A DNA stretch of 64,000 nt from Heloderma charlesbogerti (GCA_026122225.1 JANEZZ010001487.1:410124-474123), one strand, 5' to 3'; shown: positions 31,556 to 42,300, counted from the first letter of the stretch. Notes: generated by a model not told the origin, from the letters alone. Numbers and translations: made by a program.

Positions 31556-31632
31556 GCAGAATCCTATGCATGTCTACTCAGAACTAATTCAATAGGCCTT
31601 ACTCCCAGGTTAGTGTGTATAGGATTAAAAGA
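31556..31632. mobile_element. short palindromic repeat family M4
   Basis: AATCCTATGCATGTCTACTC to GTGTGTATAGGATTAAAAG, with the central halves shortened. Confidence 0.65.
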
Positions 31633-31648
31633 GTCCAAGGATGTAAAG

Positions 31649-31981
31649 CAGGGATGCAGAACCTCTTTCTGCCCAAAGCCTGAATTCCGTTTCATAGACG
31701 CTCTTGGAGGCCACATTCCAGTGGTGGGAGGGGCCAAAGGCAAAAGGGGTGGGGCCCCCAAAAAACCCCAATACCAACATACCTTAGCTTAATGCTCTAC
31801 TGACCATAACTCAACTTTAGGAGAGGCAGTTCAACCTTTTAGAATGGGCAACACCACACAAAAACCAGTAAAGGGGTGGGCCCAAGGGAAGGGGTGTGGC
31901 CTTCTGGGGAAGCCCAGAGGGCTGGACTGGGACCCCAGAATACTGGATTGGGAGCCCTGGGCCTGAGCTTCTACACCTCCG
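31649..31981. mobile_element. hAT-type MITE (CAGGGATGCAGAACC end)
   Basis: Starts CAGGGATGCAGAACC and ends GCTTCTACACCTCCG, an imperfect inverted repeat (10 of 15). Flanks ATGTAAAG and GTATAAAG agree in the last five bases, fitting an old 8-bp duplication. Confidence 0.5.
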
Positions 31982-32007
31982 GTATAAAGGGCAGCTATGG
32001 TCAGGAG

Positions 32008-32203
32008 GGGCTGTAGCTCAGTGTGATAGAGCACATGCTTGGCATGCAGAATGTCCCAGGTTTGATCCCCAGCTTTTCCAGGTAGGGCGAGGACAGAATC
32101 CTGCCTGAAACCCTGGATTGCTGCTGCTGGTCATTGTTGACAATACTGGGTTAGATGGGCCAATGGTCTGACACAGTATAAGGTAGCTTCCTATGTTCCT
32201 ATG
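32008..32203 (+). mobile_element. tRNA-derived SINE (TAGCTCAGTG head)
   Basis: The head TGTAGCTCAGTGTGATAGAGC (A box) and GGTTTGATCCC (B box) look like an alanine-type tRNA. The body has CTGCCTGAAACCCTGGA and the tail has CAGTATAAGGTAGCTTCCTA plus a (TGTTCCTA)2-like end. It is not a working tRNA gene: the 3' half does not fold back on the head. Confidence 0.75.
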
Positions 32204-32959
32204 TCCGTTTACTGTAACCCTTTTTCCTCATTGCTTTCTTTTCATATTAGCCTTCTCTTATCATTTTTTTCTATTAACTCTTGCTTTTTGACCACCTGTT
32301 TGAAAGATCCGAGACAATGTCAAATGAGTACATCTTTGAGCAGAATGCCTTGTTCATGTTACCAAGCCATGTCATTTGCTGGGGGCATGTAACTAGAGAC
32401 CACAAAACTGCCTGAACTACGGAAGTTTTGACAGAACTACAACTATCTTGAGAATGCCAGCTGGAAACTTGTCTATCTAGTATCTCATGTTCTTTTTATT
32501 TTCGCATTCACTCCAATTACCGCCCACTTGCTGTAGATTCCAGAGCTCTTATAATGAGGCTTTTGGACTGGGAGAACTCCCCCCCACACACACATTATGC
32601 AAACACAATCAATTGGGTTCATTGCTACCACTACTATTATAGGGCACAATATTGCACAGGTCACATTCATTTTAATGGAGCTCATGATGGTGAGCTTTTC
32701 GGCAGATTGCTTCCATAGTGATATTGCACGAGACGTGCCCATGATGAGCCCATCTCTGGAGAATTCAGTTTAAACAGCCAATCTTTCAAATAGTAATAAT
32801 CATGATTAAGGATTATGACCTCAATACTGAGGTTACTGAAAGGCCATGGAGTGGGAAGGGAGGAGGCAATGAGGCACACAACAAAACAATGTAATTTTAT
32901 CTTCACATTTAGAGAGGCATTTTGTGCCACTCAGGACATTTTATCTGTTATTGTATTGC
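32204..32959. other. non-coding DNA
   Basis: No recognised gene or repeat. A short (CA)n run is near 32585. Confidence 0.4.
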
Positions 32960-33186
32960 CACTTGCAATGCAATCCTATGCGTGTCTGTTGTTGTTGTTA
33001 AGTCGTGTCCGACTCTTCGTGACCCCATGGACCATAGCACGCCAGGTCTTCCTGTCCTCTGCTGTCTCCCGGGGTGTGCTCAAGTTCATATTCATTGTAT
33101 CGGTGATGCGTGTCTACTCAGAAGTAATCCCCACTGAGTTCAATATTATTTATTCCTAGTAAAGTATATATAGGATTCCAGCCTTA
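32960..33186. mobile_element. repeat family M4, split by a BovB fragment
   Basis: The left half ends CAATCCTATGCGTGTCT (32971-32987). The right half restarts GCGTGTCTACTCAGAAGTAA (33108 on) and finishes TATATAGGATTCCAGCC. Confidence 0.8.
32988..33107 (-). mobile_element. 120-bp BovB 3' end, antisense, with target duplication
   Basis: (GTT)n then AAGTCGTGTCCGACTCTTCG and the BovB 3' end up to ATCGGTGAT. It is flanked by GCGTGTCT at 32980-32987 and 33108-33115. An extreme 5' truncation leaves a SINE-sized insert. Confidence 0.9.
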
Positions 33187-33195
33187 AAGTGTAAT

Positions 33196-33284
33196 GTCTA
33201 CTCAGTAATGTCTACTCAGAAGTAAGTTCTGTTAGGTTCAATGGGGCTTACTCCCAGGTAAGTGTGTATAGGATTGCAGCCTTG
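33196..33284. mobile_element. short palindromic repeat family M4
   Basis: GTCTACTCAGAAGTAAGTTC faces GGCTTACTCCCAGGTAAGTG. Ends GTATAGGATTGCAGCC. It lies immediately beside another copy (32960-33186). Confidence 0.7.
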
Positions 33285-33560
33285 GTCAAGTTTTTACCAA
33301 GCGGTTGGGCAGGGTCGGGGGGGAGATGCCCAAAATCCACAAAGCAAAACCAAGATAATTGCAACAGTCCCAAAACATTGATTTCCGTATCAATTCACAA
33401 CATCATATTCATAGTTGGGTTACCAAACTTTCAAGCAGCCACAGAAGGTGTTCCTTTCAGCAGCAGCTTGATACGCTGACATCATCAAGCGATAAGGTTT
33501 ATCTCCAAGATTTTGAAAACTCACCTGCAATTTTGTCCTGATATTCAGAATGCGTTAAAG
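33285..33560. other. non-coding DNA
   Basis: Nothing recognised. Confidence 0.4.
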
Positions 33561-34144
33561 CAGGGATAGGTAACTTTGTGTGGTCCAGGAACCAATTCCT
33601 TACCCTTGGACACCCCCCGCCCCCCAACCACACTCTTGCCATCACTATGCCGACAATATTCAGTGGTATGGGGACAATTTTTTTAATTCAAAACTCCATG
33701 GTTTGAAATTCACTGGCAAATTGCTACAGAGGCTTCCTAAGGACAGATGTAGCTTGTTTTCAAGCTAAACTTGTTTGTTACATTTATTTGTTTGTCACAC
33801 TGATATCCCGCCTTTTCCTCAAAGGAGCCCAAGGTGGTGTATATGGTCCTCCTCCTCTCCATTTTATCCTCACACAACTCTGTGAGGTAGGTTAGGCTGA
33901 GAGTCAGTGACTGGCCCAAAGCCACTCAGTGAGCTTCATGGCCAAGTAGGGACTAGAACCCAGATCTCCCGAGTTCCAATCCAATACTCTAACCACTACA
34001 CCACACTGGCTATTGTCCTTAAGAAGCCTCCATAGTGGTAATTTCAGCGGCAAAATGCTGGGTTTTTTTTAAGTGCCAGCAGCATGGCAGTGGGGGACAA
34101 CAGGGCCTCATGCAGCTCATGGGCTGAACATTGCCAACCCCTGT
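33561..34144. mobile_element. hAT-type MITE hosting a SINE
   Basis: Starts CAGGGATAGGTAAC and ends GCCAACCCCTG. Flanks CGTTAAAG and TGATAAAG agree at the last five positions. A SINE (33768-34014) is nested inside. Confidence 0.55.
33768..34014 (-). mobile_element. tRNA-derived SINE (Sauria/Squam-like), antisense
   Basis: Reverse complement of the 23254-23515 type. Antisense tail GATATCCCGCC, body ATCCTCACACAACTCTGTGAGG, B box in GGGACTAGAACCC and A box in CCACTACACCACACTGGCT. Confidence 0.8.
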
Positions 34145-35312
34145 GATAAAGGAACACAGGCATGGCAGGCCATGTTTTTTTCTGCCCAGTTGGCAACCTT
34201 AGTTCACGGTTGCATTCTCTTCTAAAAGGAATCCAAGATTGCCATCTTATCTTGAAGTATCACATTGTATTCTTGCTTCACTTAATTTGATCATGTTAGT
34301 GTTCTCCCTAAACAGTGAGATCCCAAAGCTATAATAGGTACATTCCATTCCTTCCACAATCTTGAAATACAAAATTTTTGGAGCCGCAACTAAATAGTAA
34401 ACAAAGTTGTAATGTTCCTTCCTAATGAGGTTCACTAACAGGATTTCAGATGTTTCTGATACCTTCTTTGTTTTTTTCTTTTTTTAAAGAAAACAGTTCT
34501 GGTTTAAGATGATAGACACTTTAAGATTGATTCTGGTTTTAATTGTGTTGTTTTGCTACTCTTATTTTTCCTATTGGATCATTTCATTTCTATTTATTAC
34601 ATTTATACCCCAGCTTTTCTATTCTATGTATTTTCATTACTGATACTGCCAAATTTTGTAATTAGTTGACTTGTTAGTCAAAACCTTTGTAGTGAGCCTG
34701 GATCAATGTATTACAAATTTGCTATTACATTCAGAATTGTGACCTTTGGAGCATGCACAGTAAAGTAGTACACAGACTCCTCCCTCACCTACATTTTCAG
34801 TCATCCTACCATCTAAACACCATAAAACCTACTTGAAGCAGTCGCTTTTGCTGTTTCCCTCATTGTTGCTGCCACCACCACAGCTCTGGCTTAGAGGAGG
34901 AGGAGAACAGTGACTTCGTGGGTCCACCTTCATACTAGCGATTAGTGACAGTGAGTAAAGTAATATGGCATCATCATATAGGCAGGCCACATGAAAGCAA
35001 CCAATCAGAAAGGGGGCACATAATGTGGCAATGCATGATGTCATGCTGCACTATGACATTCCAAACTACCGCTTCCAAGTTGCACTTTGGTAGCACATGC
35101 ACAAAAACCTCATATACACGGAGTGGGATTTTGTGTTCAAGGAGAACGTTCATCCAAGCTCCCATTGACAAATCCTTTACTTTCCAAGTAAACAGATTCA
35201 CTTGGGATAAGTTCACCCATCACTAATTTTAATTATGTGGGCATTCATTTATTTTTGGAAGTCTTCCTGAGATTTTTTTTTTAATCTTTTAGGAAAGGTA
35301 AATAAACAGATA
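34145..35312. other. non-coding DNA
   Basis: Mostly unrecognised. A SINE-tail scrap (TTTATTACATTTATACCCCAG) is at 34594-34614. No gene. Confidence 0.4.
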
Positions 35313-35694
35313 TGAGTAAGGATGGGAAAGAAATGTATTTGGTTCACATTTTAATATGAACCAAACTGATCTGCAAGCTACTACATGAATCGGAATGCAA
35401 TTATCCTTTGGGTTTTGTGCTTCTCCAAATTTTGCAATGCAGTTCTCCAATATAAAATGCATACAAAAATGCATATGTTAGGGGAAAGTGCATACAAAAA
35501 TACATTAGGGGAAATTGTTTGCAAAATGTCTAAGAAAAAATGTGTACAAAAACAGGCATATACATGTGTATTAATTTTCATGTGAACTTTAAAAAAAAGT
35601 ATTCATGAACTAAAATAGAAACAGGATAGAAGAAATGTATTCTTCAAAAAATGAAAAGGATATAGAAAGCAAAACAGATTCATTCATCCTTAGG
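35313..35694. mobile_element. AT-rich MITE-like repeat with internal 27-30 bp repeats
   Basis: Starts TAAGGATGGGAAAG and ends TTCATCCTTAGGGATG, so the ends are roughly inverted. Two internal units share GCATACAAAAATRCAT and TTAGGGGAAA (35458-35515). Confidence 0.5.
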
Positions 35695-36277
35695 GATGAG
35701 TGGAAAGAAGATAGGTTTGAACCATTTTTAATGTACTATCTTAATTATACAGAAAATACAAATTATTGTACAAAAATTAATTAAAATGGACCTAACCTTC
35801 CTTGATCTTGCTCAAGCCTTCAAGTACAAATCAATCCCATCATAATCCACTTTTGATGCAAGAGACCTGTTTGGTTACTTTCTGACATTTTCACCACCAC
35901 CACCACCACCACATACACACAAATATCAGTCTGTTTTGACATATTGATAGAAAATATACACAGCCCAAGACAACCTTCTGAAAAAGATGTTTTTCTTCTT
36001 TTTTTCCATTACCCTAATGAAAGAGCAGATGGCTGAAATTAAGGCAATCATCCCTAACTGTTCTCGCAGTGCAGAAGGTTGGAAGGAGGCAGGGAGCAGC
36101 ACAATTCCGATTAAAACAACATCACAGAAGAGTGAACTACTCAAGCTTGAAGAAAGTAATAAATTTCTCTCTGTTAAGAATGACAGACAGATCCCAAAAG
36201 CTACTAAAAGTCAGTTAGAAGCATTAGGTTAGTACTGGTGAGCAATGGCTGAAAGACTCGCCGTCCTTAATAAAACT
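35695..36277. other. non-coding DNA
   Basis: No gene. (CAC)n lies at about 35892-35912. Otherwise unrecognised. Confidence 0.4.
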
Positions 36278-36402
36278 AAGGGCACAATCTTATGCATATT
36301 AAGATAGAAATAAGTCCTACAATTCCCAACATTCCCCAGCCAATGCAGGGAGTTGTAGAACTTTTTTTCTGTCTAAACATGCATAGGATTGCACCCCAAA
36401 CT
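36278..36402. mobile_element. palindromic MITE (GGGCACAATC ends)
   Basis: GGGCACAATCTTATGCAT faces ATGCATAGGATTGCACCCC. AAGTCCTACAATTCCC faces GGGAGTTGTAGAACTT around CAGCCAATGCAGG. Confidence 0.7.
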
Positions 36403-36822
36403 ATTTTGTTTCTGTGCCCAATGATTTGGGGTGGAATATTTTCCAATACGGCAAACGTTCTAGAAAAATTTACAGTGTGTAATTTTTCCGTGGAAAATTT
36501 CCACTTCATAAGTTCATTAGTAACAATGAATAATGCCAACTGCAACCTTAATATCAGGCAAGCTTGCCAGTTTCTAAGTTGTAATTAATGTTTTTCTGGT
36601 GATTATCCCTAGCAAGCATTTGAGAGAATACATACATGTCAATGAAATACATTTACATCTCAGTGTAATATGGAACTAATAGGTAGTGATAGCAAAACTG
36701 AAAGTACCCCAGCACCCTCAGTGGAAGAGAGCCAAATGTTGAAATAGTTGAGTGGCTGTCAGCGCATCAAGCACAGTTCTTTGGGTTGCTAAAATTAATT
36801 AGTGAGTCAACATTTTCCAGCA
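36403..36822. other. non-coding DNA
   Basis: No recognised feature. Confidence 0.4.
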
Positions 36823-37771
36823 CCAGACATGGAACAACCGAGTGGTTCAAAATTGGGAAAGGAGTACGACAAGGCTGCATATTGTCACCCTGCTTATTTA
36901 ACTTATATGCAGAGTACATCATGAGAAACGCCGGGTTGGATGAATCGCAGGTCGGAATTAAGATTGCTGGGAGAATTATCAACAACCTCAGATACGCAGA
37001 CGATACCACCCTACTGGCAGAAAGCGAAGAGGATCTAAAGAGCTTCTTGTTGAGGGTGAAAGAGGAGAGTGCAAAAGCTGGTTTGAAACATTAAAAAAAA
37101 ACGAAAATCATGGCATCTGGCCCCATCACTTCCTGGCATATGGAAGGGGAAGAAATGGAAGCAGTGACAGATTTTACTTTCTTGGGCTCCAAGATCAACG
37201 CAGACGGTGACTGTAGCCATGAAATTAAAAGACGCTTGCTCCTTGGGAGGAAAGCTATGGCAAACCTAGACAGCATAGCAAGAAGCAGAGACATCACCTT
37301 GCCAACAAAGGTCCATCTAATCAAAGCTATGGTTTTCCCAGTAGCAACGTATGGCTGTGAGAGCTGGACTATAAGGAAGGCTGAGCGCCGAAGCATTGAT
37401 GCTTTCGAACTGTGGTGCTGGAGAAGACTCTTACAAGTCCCCTGGACTGCAAGGAGGTCAAATCAGTCAGTCCTAAAGGAAATCAACGCTGAGTGCTCAT
37501 TGGAAGGACAGATACTGAAGCTGAAGCTCAAACATTTTGGCCACCTAATGTGAACAGAAATCTCTCTGGAAAAGACCCTGATGCTGGGAAAGACTGAAGG
37601 CAAAAGGAGAAGGGGATGGCAGAGGATGAGATGGCTAGATAGCATCACTGATGCAATGAATATGGACTTGAGCACGCTCCGGGAGAGAGTGGAGGACAGG
37701 AAGGCCTGGCGTGCTATGGTCCATGGGGTCATGAAGAGTCGGACACGACTGAACAACAACAACAACAACAA
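36823..37771 (+). mobile_element. BovB LINE, 5'-truncated
   Basis: Begins abruptly in RT (TRHGTTEWFKIGKGVRQGC) and runs to the 3' end GGGTCATGAAGAGTCGG followed by (AAC)n. A small insertion at about 37093 (A run) and a stop at 37551 break the frame. Same truncation class as 26183-27176 but opposite strand. Confidence 0.93.
36828..37553 (+). pseudogene. BovB reverse transcriptase fragment
   Basis: Two open pieces (36786-37094 and 37110-37553) together cover GVRQGC, YADDTTLLAESEEDL, ITSWHMEGEEMEAVTDF and YGCESWTIRKAERRSIDAFELWCWRR. They are separated by an A-run frameshift. Confidence 0.9.
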
Positions 37772-38008
37772 AACAATGTCAGGGAACTACATGCTATTGT
37801 CTTTAATTTTATACAAGTATTCTAATAAAAAAACTTCTATATAACATTTAAATCATAGTAAGTATGCTTTAATTTTCCTCCTCATATATTTCAGGTCAAA
37901 TACTTAGGGTATATCAGGACAAAAAATTAACATAGAGTACTTTGTTGTTTACAAAATACAAGTAGAATAAACATGCTAAATTAGATCATTCTCTAAGGGT
38001 GAAAACCA
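37772..38008. other. non-coding DNA
   Basis: AT-rich gap, nothing recognised. Confidence 0.4.
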
Positions 38009-38385
38009 TTGGGGATAGTCAGCCACCTCCTAACTTGGAGGCGGCCAACTATCCGATGCAGGGTGGGCGGATCACGGAGGGGATCTTCTCCTCTGTGCTC
38101 TGGCTGCCCTGCATTAGTGGCTAGACAGCCAATGTTGGTTGTCTACCAGGAGCAGGTCGGAGTGGTGGGGAGAGGCCGGATGGCACATAGGAAGCTTTGT
38201 AATGATGCTTCTGCCATCTCCTCTCCTCCCCTCCCCACCCCCTGGAATGCCCCCCTTTCCCCCACTCTGCGCTGCTCTTATGAGCACAGAGCTGGGGACA
38301 ATCCACGCTTCTTCTGAGCAGGCAGGGGTGGGGAGGCAGTTTTCTGGGAGCTGACCTCAGAACACTGGCTCCAAGGTTTTCCAAT
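38009..38385 (+). mobile_element. MITE family M2
   Basis: Shares CCAACTATCCGATGCAGGG, GGCTAGACAGCCAATGTTGG, CTGCGCTGCTCTTATGAGC and GGCAGTTTTCTGGGAGC-type blocks with 14751-15150 and 57984-58385. The outer ends are less clear. Confidence 0.6.
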
Positions 38386-38845
38386 ACAAATTACCCTATG
38401 CAAATTAACCTAATTGAATTAACCAAATTCAAATTTTTCTATAAAGTCCGCATCACTGTTGGTGACTTTCACAAAAAGTAACAATGAAGATCCATCACTA
38501 CTTCTTCTCATAGCCATCTTGGACAAAATTAATTCTAACTGTAACTTCTCTGAAGTGATCATCCCCATTGTCTCATATAGGATGGCATATTAGGCAGTGG
38601 TTCAGAAAGAGAAGGAGAGGGGCACATGCACAAGAGGGAGAGACCTTGAAATCTTGCTGCTGTCTGCTTCCCTTATTCATGTAGAAAGTACTAAGGACAG
38701 AAAGACATGCTACATACAACACTGAACTGTTGCTGAAAAGGGCATTCCTGTGTCAAGTGCTCCCAACCACAATGTTTAGGGTCATTTACTCCATGTTGTA
38801 ACTTCACTCCCTACATTGTGCATTTCCTCATCCTTGCCAGGACAA
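38386..38845. other. non-coding DNA
   Basis: Short AT-rich repeats (AAATTAACC-type, 38390-38440). Otherwise nothing recognised. Confidence 0.4.
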
Positions 38846-39013
38846 CCAGCATTCCCACAGTCCACAAAGGAGGTTACTTGAATAAAAAAATGAGATCTGT
38901 CTGGCAGGATTTGTTCTTGACCAATCCATGTTGGTTTCAAGTAATCACTGCATTGGTTTCAAGATGCTTACAGATGGATTGCTTAATAATCTACGCAAGA
39001 ATTTTCCCAGGGA

Positions 39014-39105
39014 TTTATTTATTCATTCATTCATTCATTCATTCATTTCATTTCTATACCGCCCAATAGTCGAAGCTCTCTGGGCAGTTCACAAAAATGA
39101 ATTGA
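39014..39105 (-). mobile_element. LINE/SINE 3' tail insert with (ATTC)n
   Basis: (ATTC)n, then CTATACCGCCCAATAGTCGAAG and CTCTGGGCAGTTCACAA, the reverse complement of the tail at 56836-56906. It interrupts CR1 RT. Confidence 0.7.
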
Positions 39106-39171
39106 TATCAGACTGACTGGTCTGTAGTTCCCAGGTTCCTCCTTTTTACCCTTTTTGAAGATAGGGACAAC

Positions 39172-40079
39172 TAGGGATGGCGGAGAATTCCGCTACAGAC
39201 CCCAATGAGGCCGGATTCTAAAGAATCTAAGACCTTTATGGCCGCAAATGGCATACTGGATGCCATTTGCATCTGGAGACAGTCCCCCTCAGCCAGCTAT
39301 ATGGCAATGGCAGCCATAACGCTGGTGCTCCAGAGCTGGCTGGCAGCTCCGCAAGATTGCCACAAGCAGGATCCGACTCCAGATGGGTCCTCAGGGAGGC
39401 AGAGGTGAGTGGTGCCATTCCGCCACGGACTCTGGGGGGCCGGATTCTTTAGAATTCTTTAGAATCCGGCCCCCCAGAGTCCGTGGCGGAATGGCACCAC
39501 TCACCTCTGCCTCCCTGAGGACCCATCCGGAGCCGGAGCCTCCTCATGGCAATCCTGCGGAGCCACCGGCCAGCTCCGGAGCACCAGCGATAAGGCTGCC
39601 ATTGCTGTATCACTGGCTGAGGGGGACTGTCTCCAGATGCAAATGGCGTCCAGTATGCCATTTGCGGCCGTAAAGGTCTTAGATTAAGGTAAATGCAGCC
39701 ATAAATGGCTGCATTTAGCTTAAACTCAGACCTTTATGGCCGCAAATGGCGTCTGTTATGCCATTTGCGTCCCTGTTTTTTCATGCGATAGGCTACACAT
39801 TTGTATTTACGTAGATATTTTCATAGCCTATCACGTGAATAAACAGGGATGCAAATGGCGTAGCAGACGCCATTTACAGGCGGATCCCTTCCTGCAGTGA
39901 GTGCTCAGCTATACGGCACGGCAATGGTGGCCATATCACTTGCTGTATGGAGCCGTCCCTACTGGACTTCACGGGGTCGCGGGGGGGGGAGCAGTCCGTT
40001 CTGCCACAGATTCTGGGGGGCTGGATTCTAAAGAATCTGGCCTCACTGGAGTCCATGGCGGATTTCTCCGCCATCCCTA
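39172..40079. mobile_element. hAT-like palindrome, copy 5 (908 bp, chimeric)
   Basis: Both ends are the same end type: TAGGGATGGCGGAGAATTCC at the left, CGGATTTCTCCGCCATCCCTA at the right. An extra-long inverted repeat (about 39220-39690) is centred at about 39456 in ATTCTTTAGAATTCTTTAGAAT. A second module at 39730-39890 has the GATAGGCTAC hairpin. No 8-bp duplication is present (GGGACAAC against ATCTCTGT). The two flanks come from different parts of CR1, so this is probably a recombinant of two insertions. Confidence 0.8.
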
Positions 40080-40384
40080 ATCTCTGTCAGTTAGGATCAA
40101 GTCAAGGATAGCTGATCCTCTAGTTCCTTCCTCTACTTTCTGTAGGAGGAAGTAATCCGCCACACAAGTCAGGAGTTTCCTGGAGGGGCCATGTTTTGCA
40201 GAATTTGTCTCCCAGCAAATATCGGGGAAATTGAAGTCCCCCATTACTACTACATCATGCTTCCTTGAAACATTGGGTATTTGCTTTTCAAACGTTTCAT
40301 CCTCATCTTCTCCTTGATTGGGTGGCCGGTAGTAGACTCCGACCACCAGGTTCCTTTTATTTTTTGATCCATTCATTTTAATGG
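40080..40384 (-). pseudogene. CR1 endonuclease fragment
   Basis: Minus strand: [35 protein letters not shown] and [13 protein letters not shown]. The catalytic GDFN motif is intact, unlike in the first CR1. The N-terminal side is cut by the sense CR1 insert. Confidence 0.88.
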
Positions 40385-40893
40385 AGTACTGTGTCCAGTT
40401 CTGGGCACCACACTTTAAGAAGGATGCAGACAAACTGGAGAGGGTTCAGAGGACGGCAACAAAGATGATCGGGACTGGAAACAAAGCCCTATGAAGAGAG
40501 ACTGAAAGAACTGGGCATGTTTAGCCTTGAGAAGAGAAGACTGAGGGGAGATATGATAGCACTCTTCAAGTACTTGAAAGGTTGTCACAGAGAAGAAGGC
40601 CAGGATCTCTTCTTGATCATCCCAGAGTGCAGGACACAGAATAATGGGCTCAAGTTACAGGAAGCCAGATTCCGGCTGAACATCAGGAAAAACTTCCTGA
40701 CTGTAAGAGCAATACAACAATGGAACCAATTACCTGGGGAAGTGGTGGGCTCTCCCACACTGGAGGCCTTCAAGACGAGGCTGGACAGCCATTTGTCAGG
40801 GATGCTCTGACTTGGATTCCTTCATTGAGCAGGGGGTTGGACTCGATGGCCTTGTAGGCCCCTTCCAACCCTACTATTCTATGATTCTATGAA
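40385..40893 (+). mobile_element. CR1 3' end, sense, inserted in antisense CR1
   Basis: From TGGAGTACTGTGTCCAGTTC to the terminal TATTCTATGATTCTATGA. It encodes the last CR1 residues: LEKRRLRGDMIALFKYLKG and ARFRLNIRKNFLTVRAIQQWNQLP. The host CR1 resumes at CCAGATGCTCTTGATGG. This creates opposite-strand CR1 text back to back. Confidence 0.9.
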
Positions 40894-41077
40894 ACCAGAT
40901 GCTCTTGATGGGGCTACCAAGCTCATCCTTCTGTATTTCTGTGCAGAGATATGTATTTTTCACGTATAGTGCAACCCCACCTCCCTTTCTGTTCCTCCTA
41001 TTATTTTTGAATGAATTATATCCTTCAATTGCTGTATTCCAATCATGAGAGTCATCCCAGCAAGTCTCAGTTACACC

Positions 41078-41575
41078 CAGGGGTGTATGAGCCCTACTCA
41101 CCTGTCCATTCTCGGGCATCAGCTGGGGGGGGGAGGCGATCCATCCCTCCCCCCCCCCCAGAATCCTTCCTAGCCCGCTCCGCTCCGTGGTGAGTCTGCG
41201 GAGCTGCCAGCCGGGCCCATTCGCAGTCAGACTTCTGGTCACTGCTACGCAAATGGCATCTGGTGTAGCCTAAAGAGCAGGGATGCAAATGGCGTAGCGG
41301 ACGCCATTTGCATCCCTGCTCTTTTCATGATTGGCTACGTAAATATTTATGTAGCCAATCATGGCAAAGGGCAGGGACACAAATGGCGACCACTACGCTG
41401 TACACCATTTGCATCCGCAGCCCAGCAGTGGATGGCTGCGGACGGCAGCAGATGGACTCGGACCGGCCGGCACCAGGTAGGATCTGTCCCTACTGGACTT
41501 TGCAGGGTGGCGGGGGGACCAGTCCGTTCCACCACGGACTTCGGGGGGCTGTGGCGGATTTCTCCGTCATCCCTA
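41078..41575. mobile_element. hAT-like palindrome, copy 6 (498 bp, short subfamily)
   Basis: Starts CAGGGGTGTATGAGCCC and ends CGTCATCCCTA. Flanked by exact GTTACACC at 41070-41077 and 41576-41583. One central hairpin (TGGCTACGTAAATATTTATGTAGCCA) is bracketed by AGAGCAGGGA/TCCCTGCTCT-type and CAAATGGCG/CGCCATTTG stems. This is a compact version of the long copies. Confidence 0.87.
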
Positions 41576-41929
41576 GTTACACCTATCAAGTCATAATTTC
41601 GCTCCTGTATTAAGATTTCAAGTTCGTTCTGTTTGTTTCCCATCCTCTGGGCATTAGTATATAGACATCGAAGACCATGTGCTTCATGGTCTGGCTTTCT
41701 TCCTACATGTTTGTGAAGACTATTATTGGGCGCTATTAGAGCTGTTCTCTCCATTGCGGTGCATGAGCCTTCATCCATTGTTACCTCCAACTTTATGTCT
41801 CCCTCCCCCATAGGATTCAGTTTAAAGCCCTTCTGATAAAGTTCTTCATGCTGTGACCAAACATGTTCTTCCCAGCCTTTGTGAGGTGCAACCCGTCCCT
41901 TGCCAACAGTCCATCTTCCAGGAAGTATA

Positions 41930-41992
41930 GGCTTGTGGTGATGGGAGTTGTAGTCCAACACAACTGGAGGGTGCCAGGTTGGGGAAGGCTGA
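41930..41992. mobile_element. half copy of MITE family M3
   Basis: GATGGGAGTTGTAGTCCAAC to GGTTGGGGAAGGCTG. The left half is absent and the copy abuts the CR1 end. Confidence 0.65.
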
Positions 41993-41999
41993 TAAAAGT

Positions 42000-42300
42000 G
42001 TATTTGCCATTGTGCAACCTCACCTTCATGATGCTACCTCTCTCTTGTCCTTCATATCCTTCCCCAGACCCCTTTTTCCAGGAAGCTTTTGGCATAACCC
42101 CCAGTCCTGTTCCTCTACTGAAAAGAAGCTAAGCACATTTAATTAAACTAAACACATATTCTCCTCATCTTTATGCCTCATCTCCACCTTCCTCCTCTCC
42201 CTTTGTTGTCTCTTTTTCATAAAACCTTTGACTGTAAGCCCCTTGGGTCAGACTGTTCTTTTTTCTTGTTCAGCATCAGGCACATTGAACAGTGAGTGTG
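42000..42300 (+). mobile_element. L2-clade LINE 3' end
   Basis: Decayed ORF end (LSLVLHILPQTPFSRKLL-like), then GACTGTAAGCCCCTTGGG and AGCATCAGGCACATTGAAC, the typical L2-like terminal sequence. Confidence 0.55.

Larger units (their letters stand above)
38846..41930 (-). mobile_element. second CR1 LINE, antisense, heavily nested
   Basis: CR1 pieces: RT at 38846-39171, endonuclease at 40080-40384, then 40894-41077 and 41584-41930. They match 20160-20417 and 22157-22990 of the first CR1. Inserted in it are a SINE-type tail (39014-39105), two palindromic elements and a sense-strand CR1 3' end. The CR1 segment that should lie between RT and endonuclease is missing at the 39172-40079 element. Confidence 0.88.

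Noticed and set aside
32008..32080. tRNA gene
   Set aside because: A and B boxes are present, but the 3' half does not pair as a cloverleaf and the sequence continues as a SINE body and tail.
41359..41961. 200-codon minus ORF
   Set aside because: Composite of palindromic element copy 6 and CR1 upstream sequence. Only the CR1 part is meaningful.
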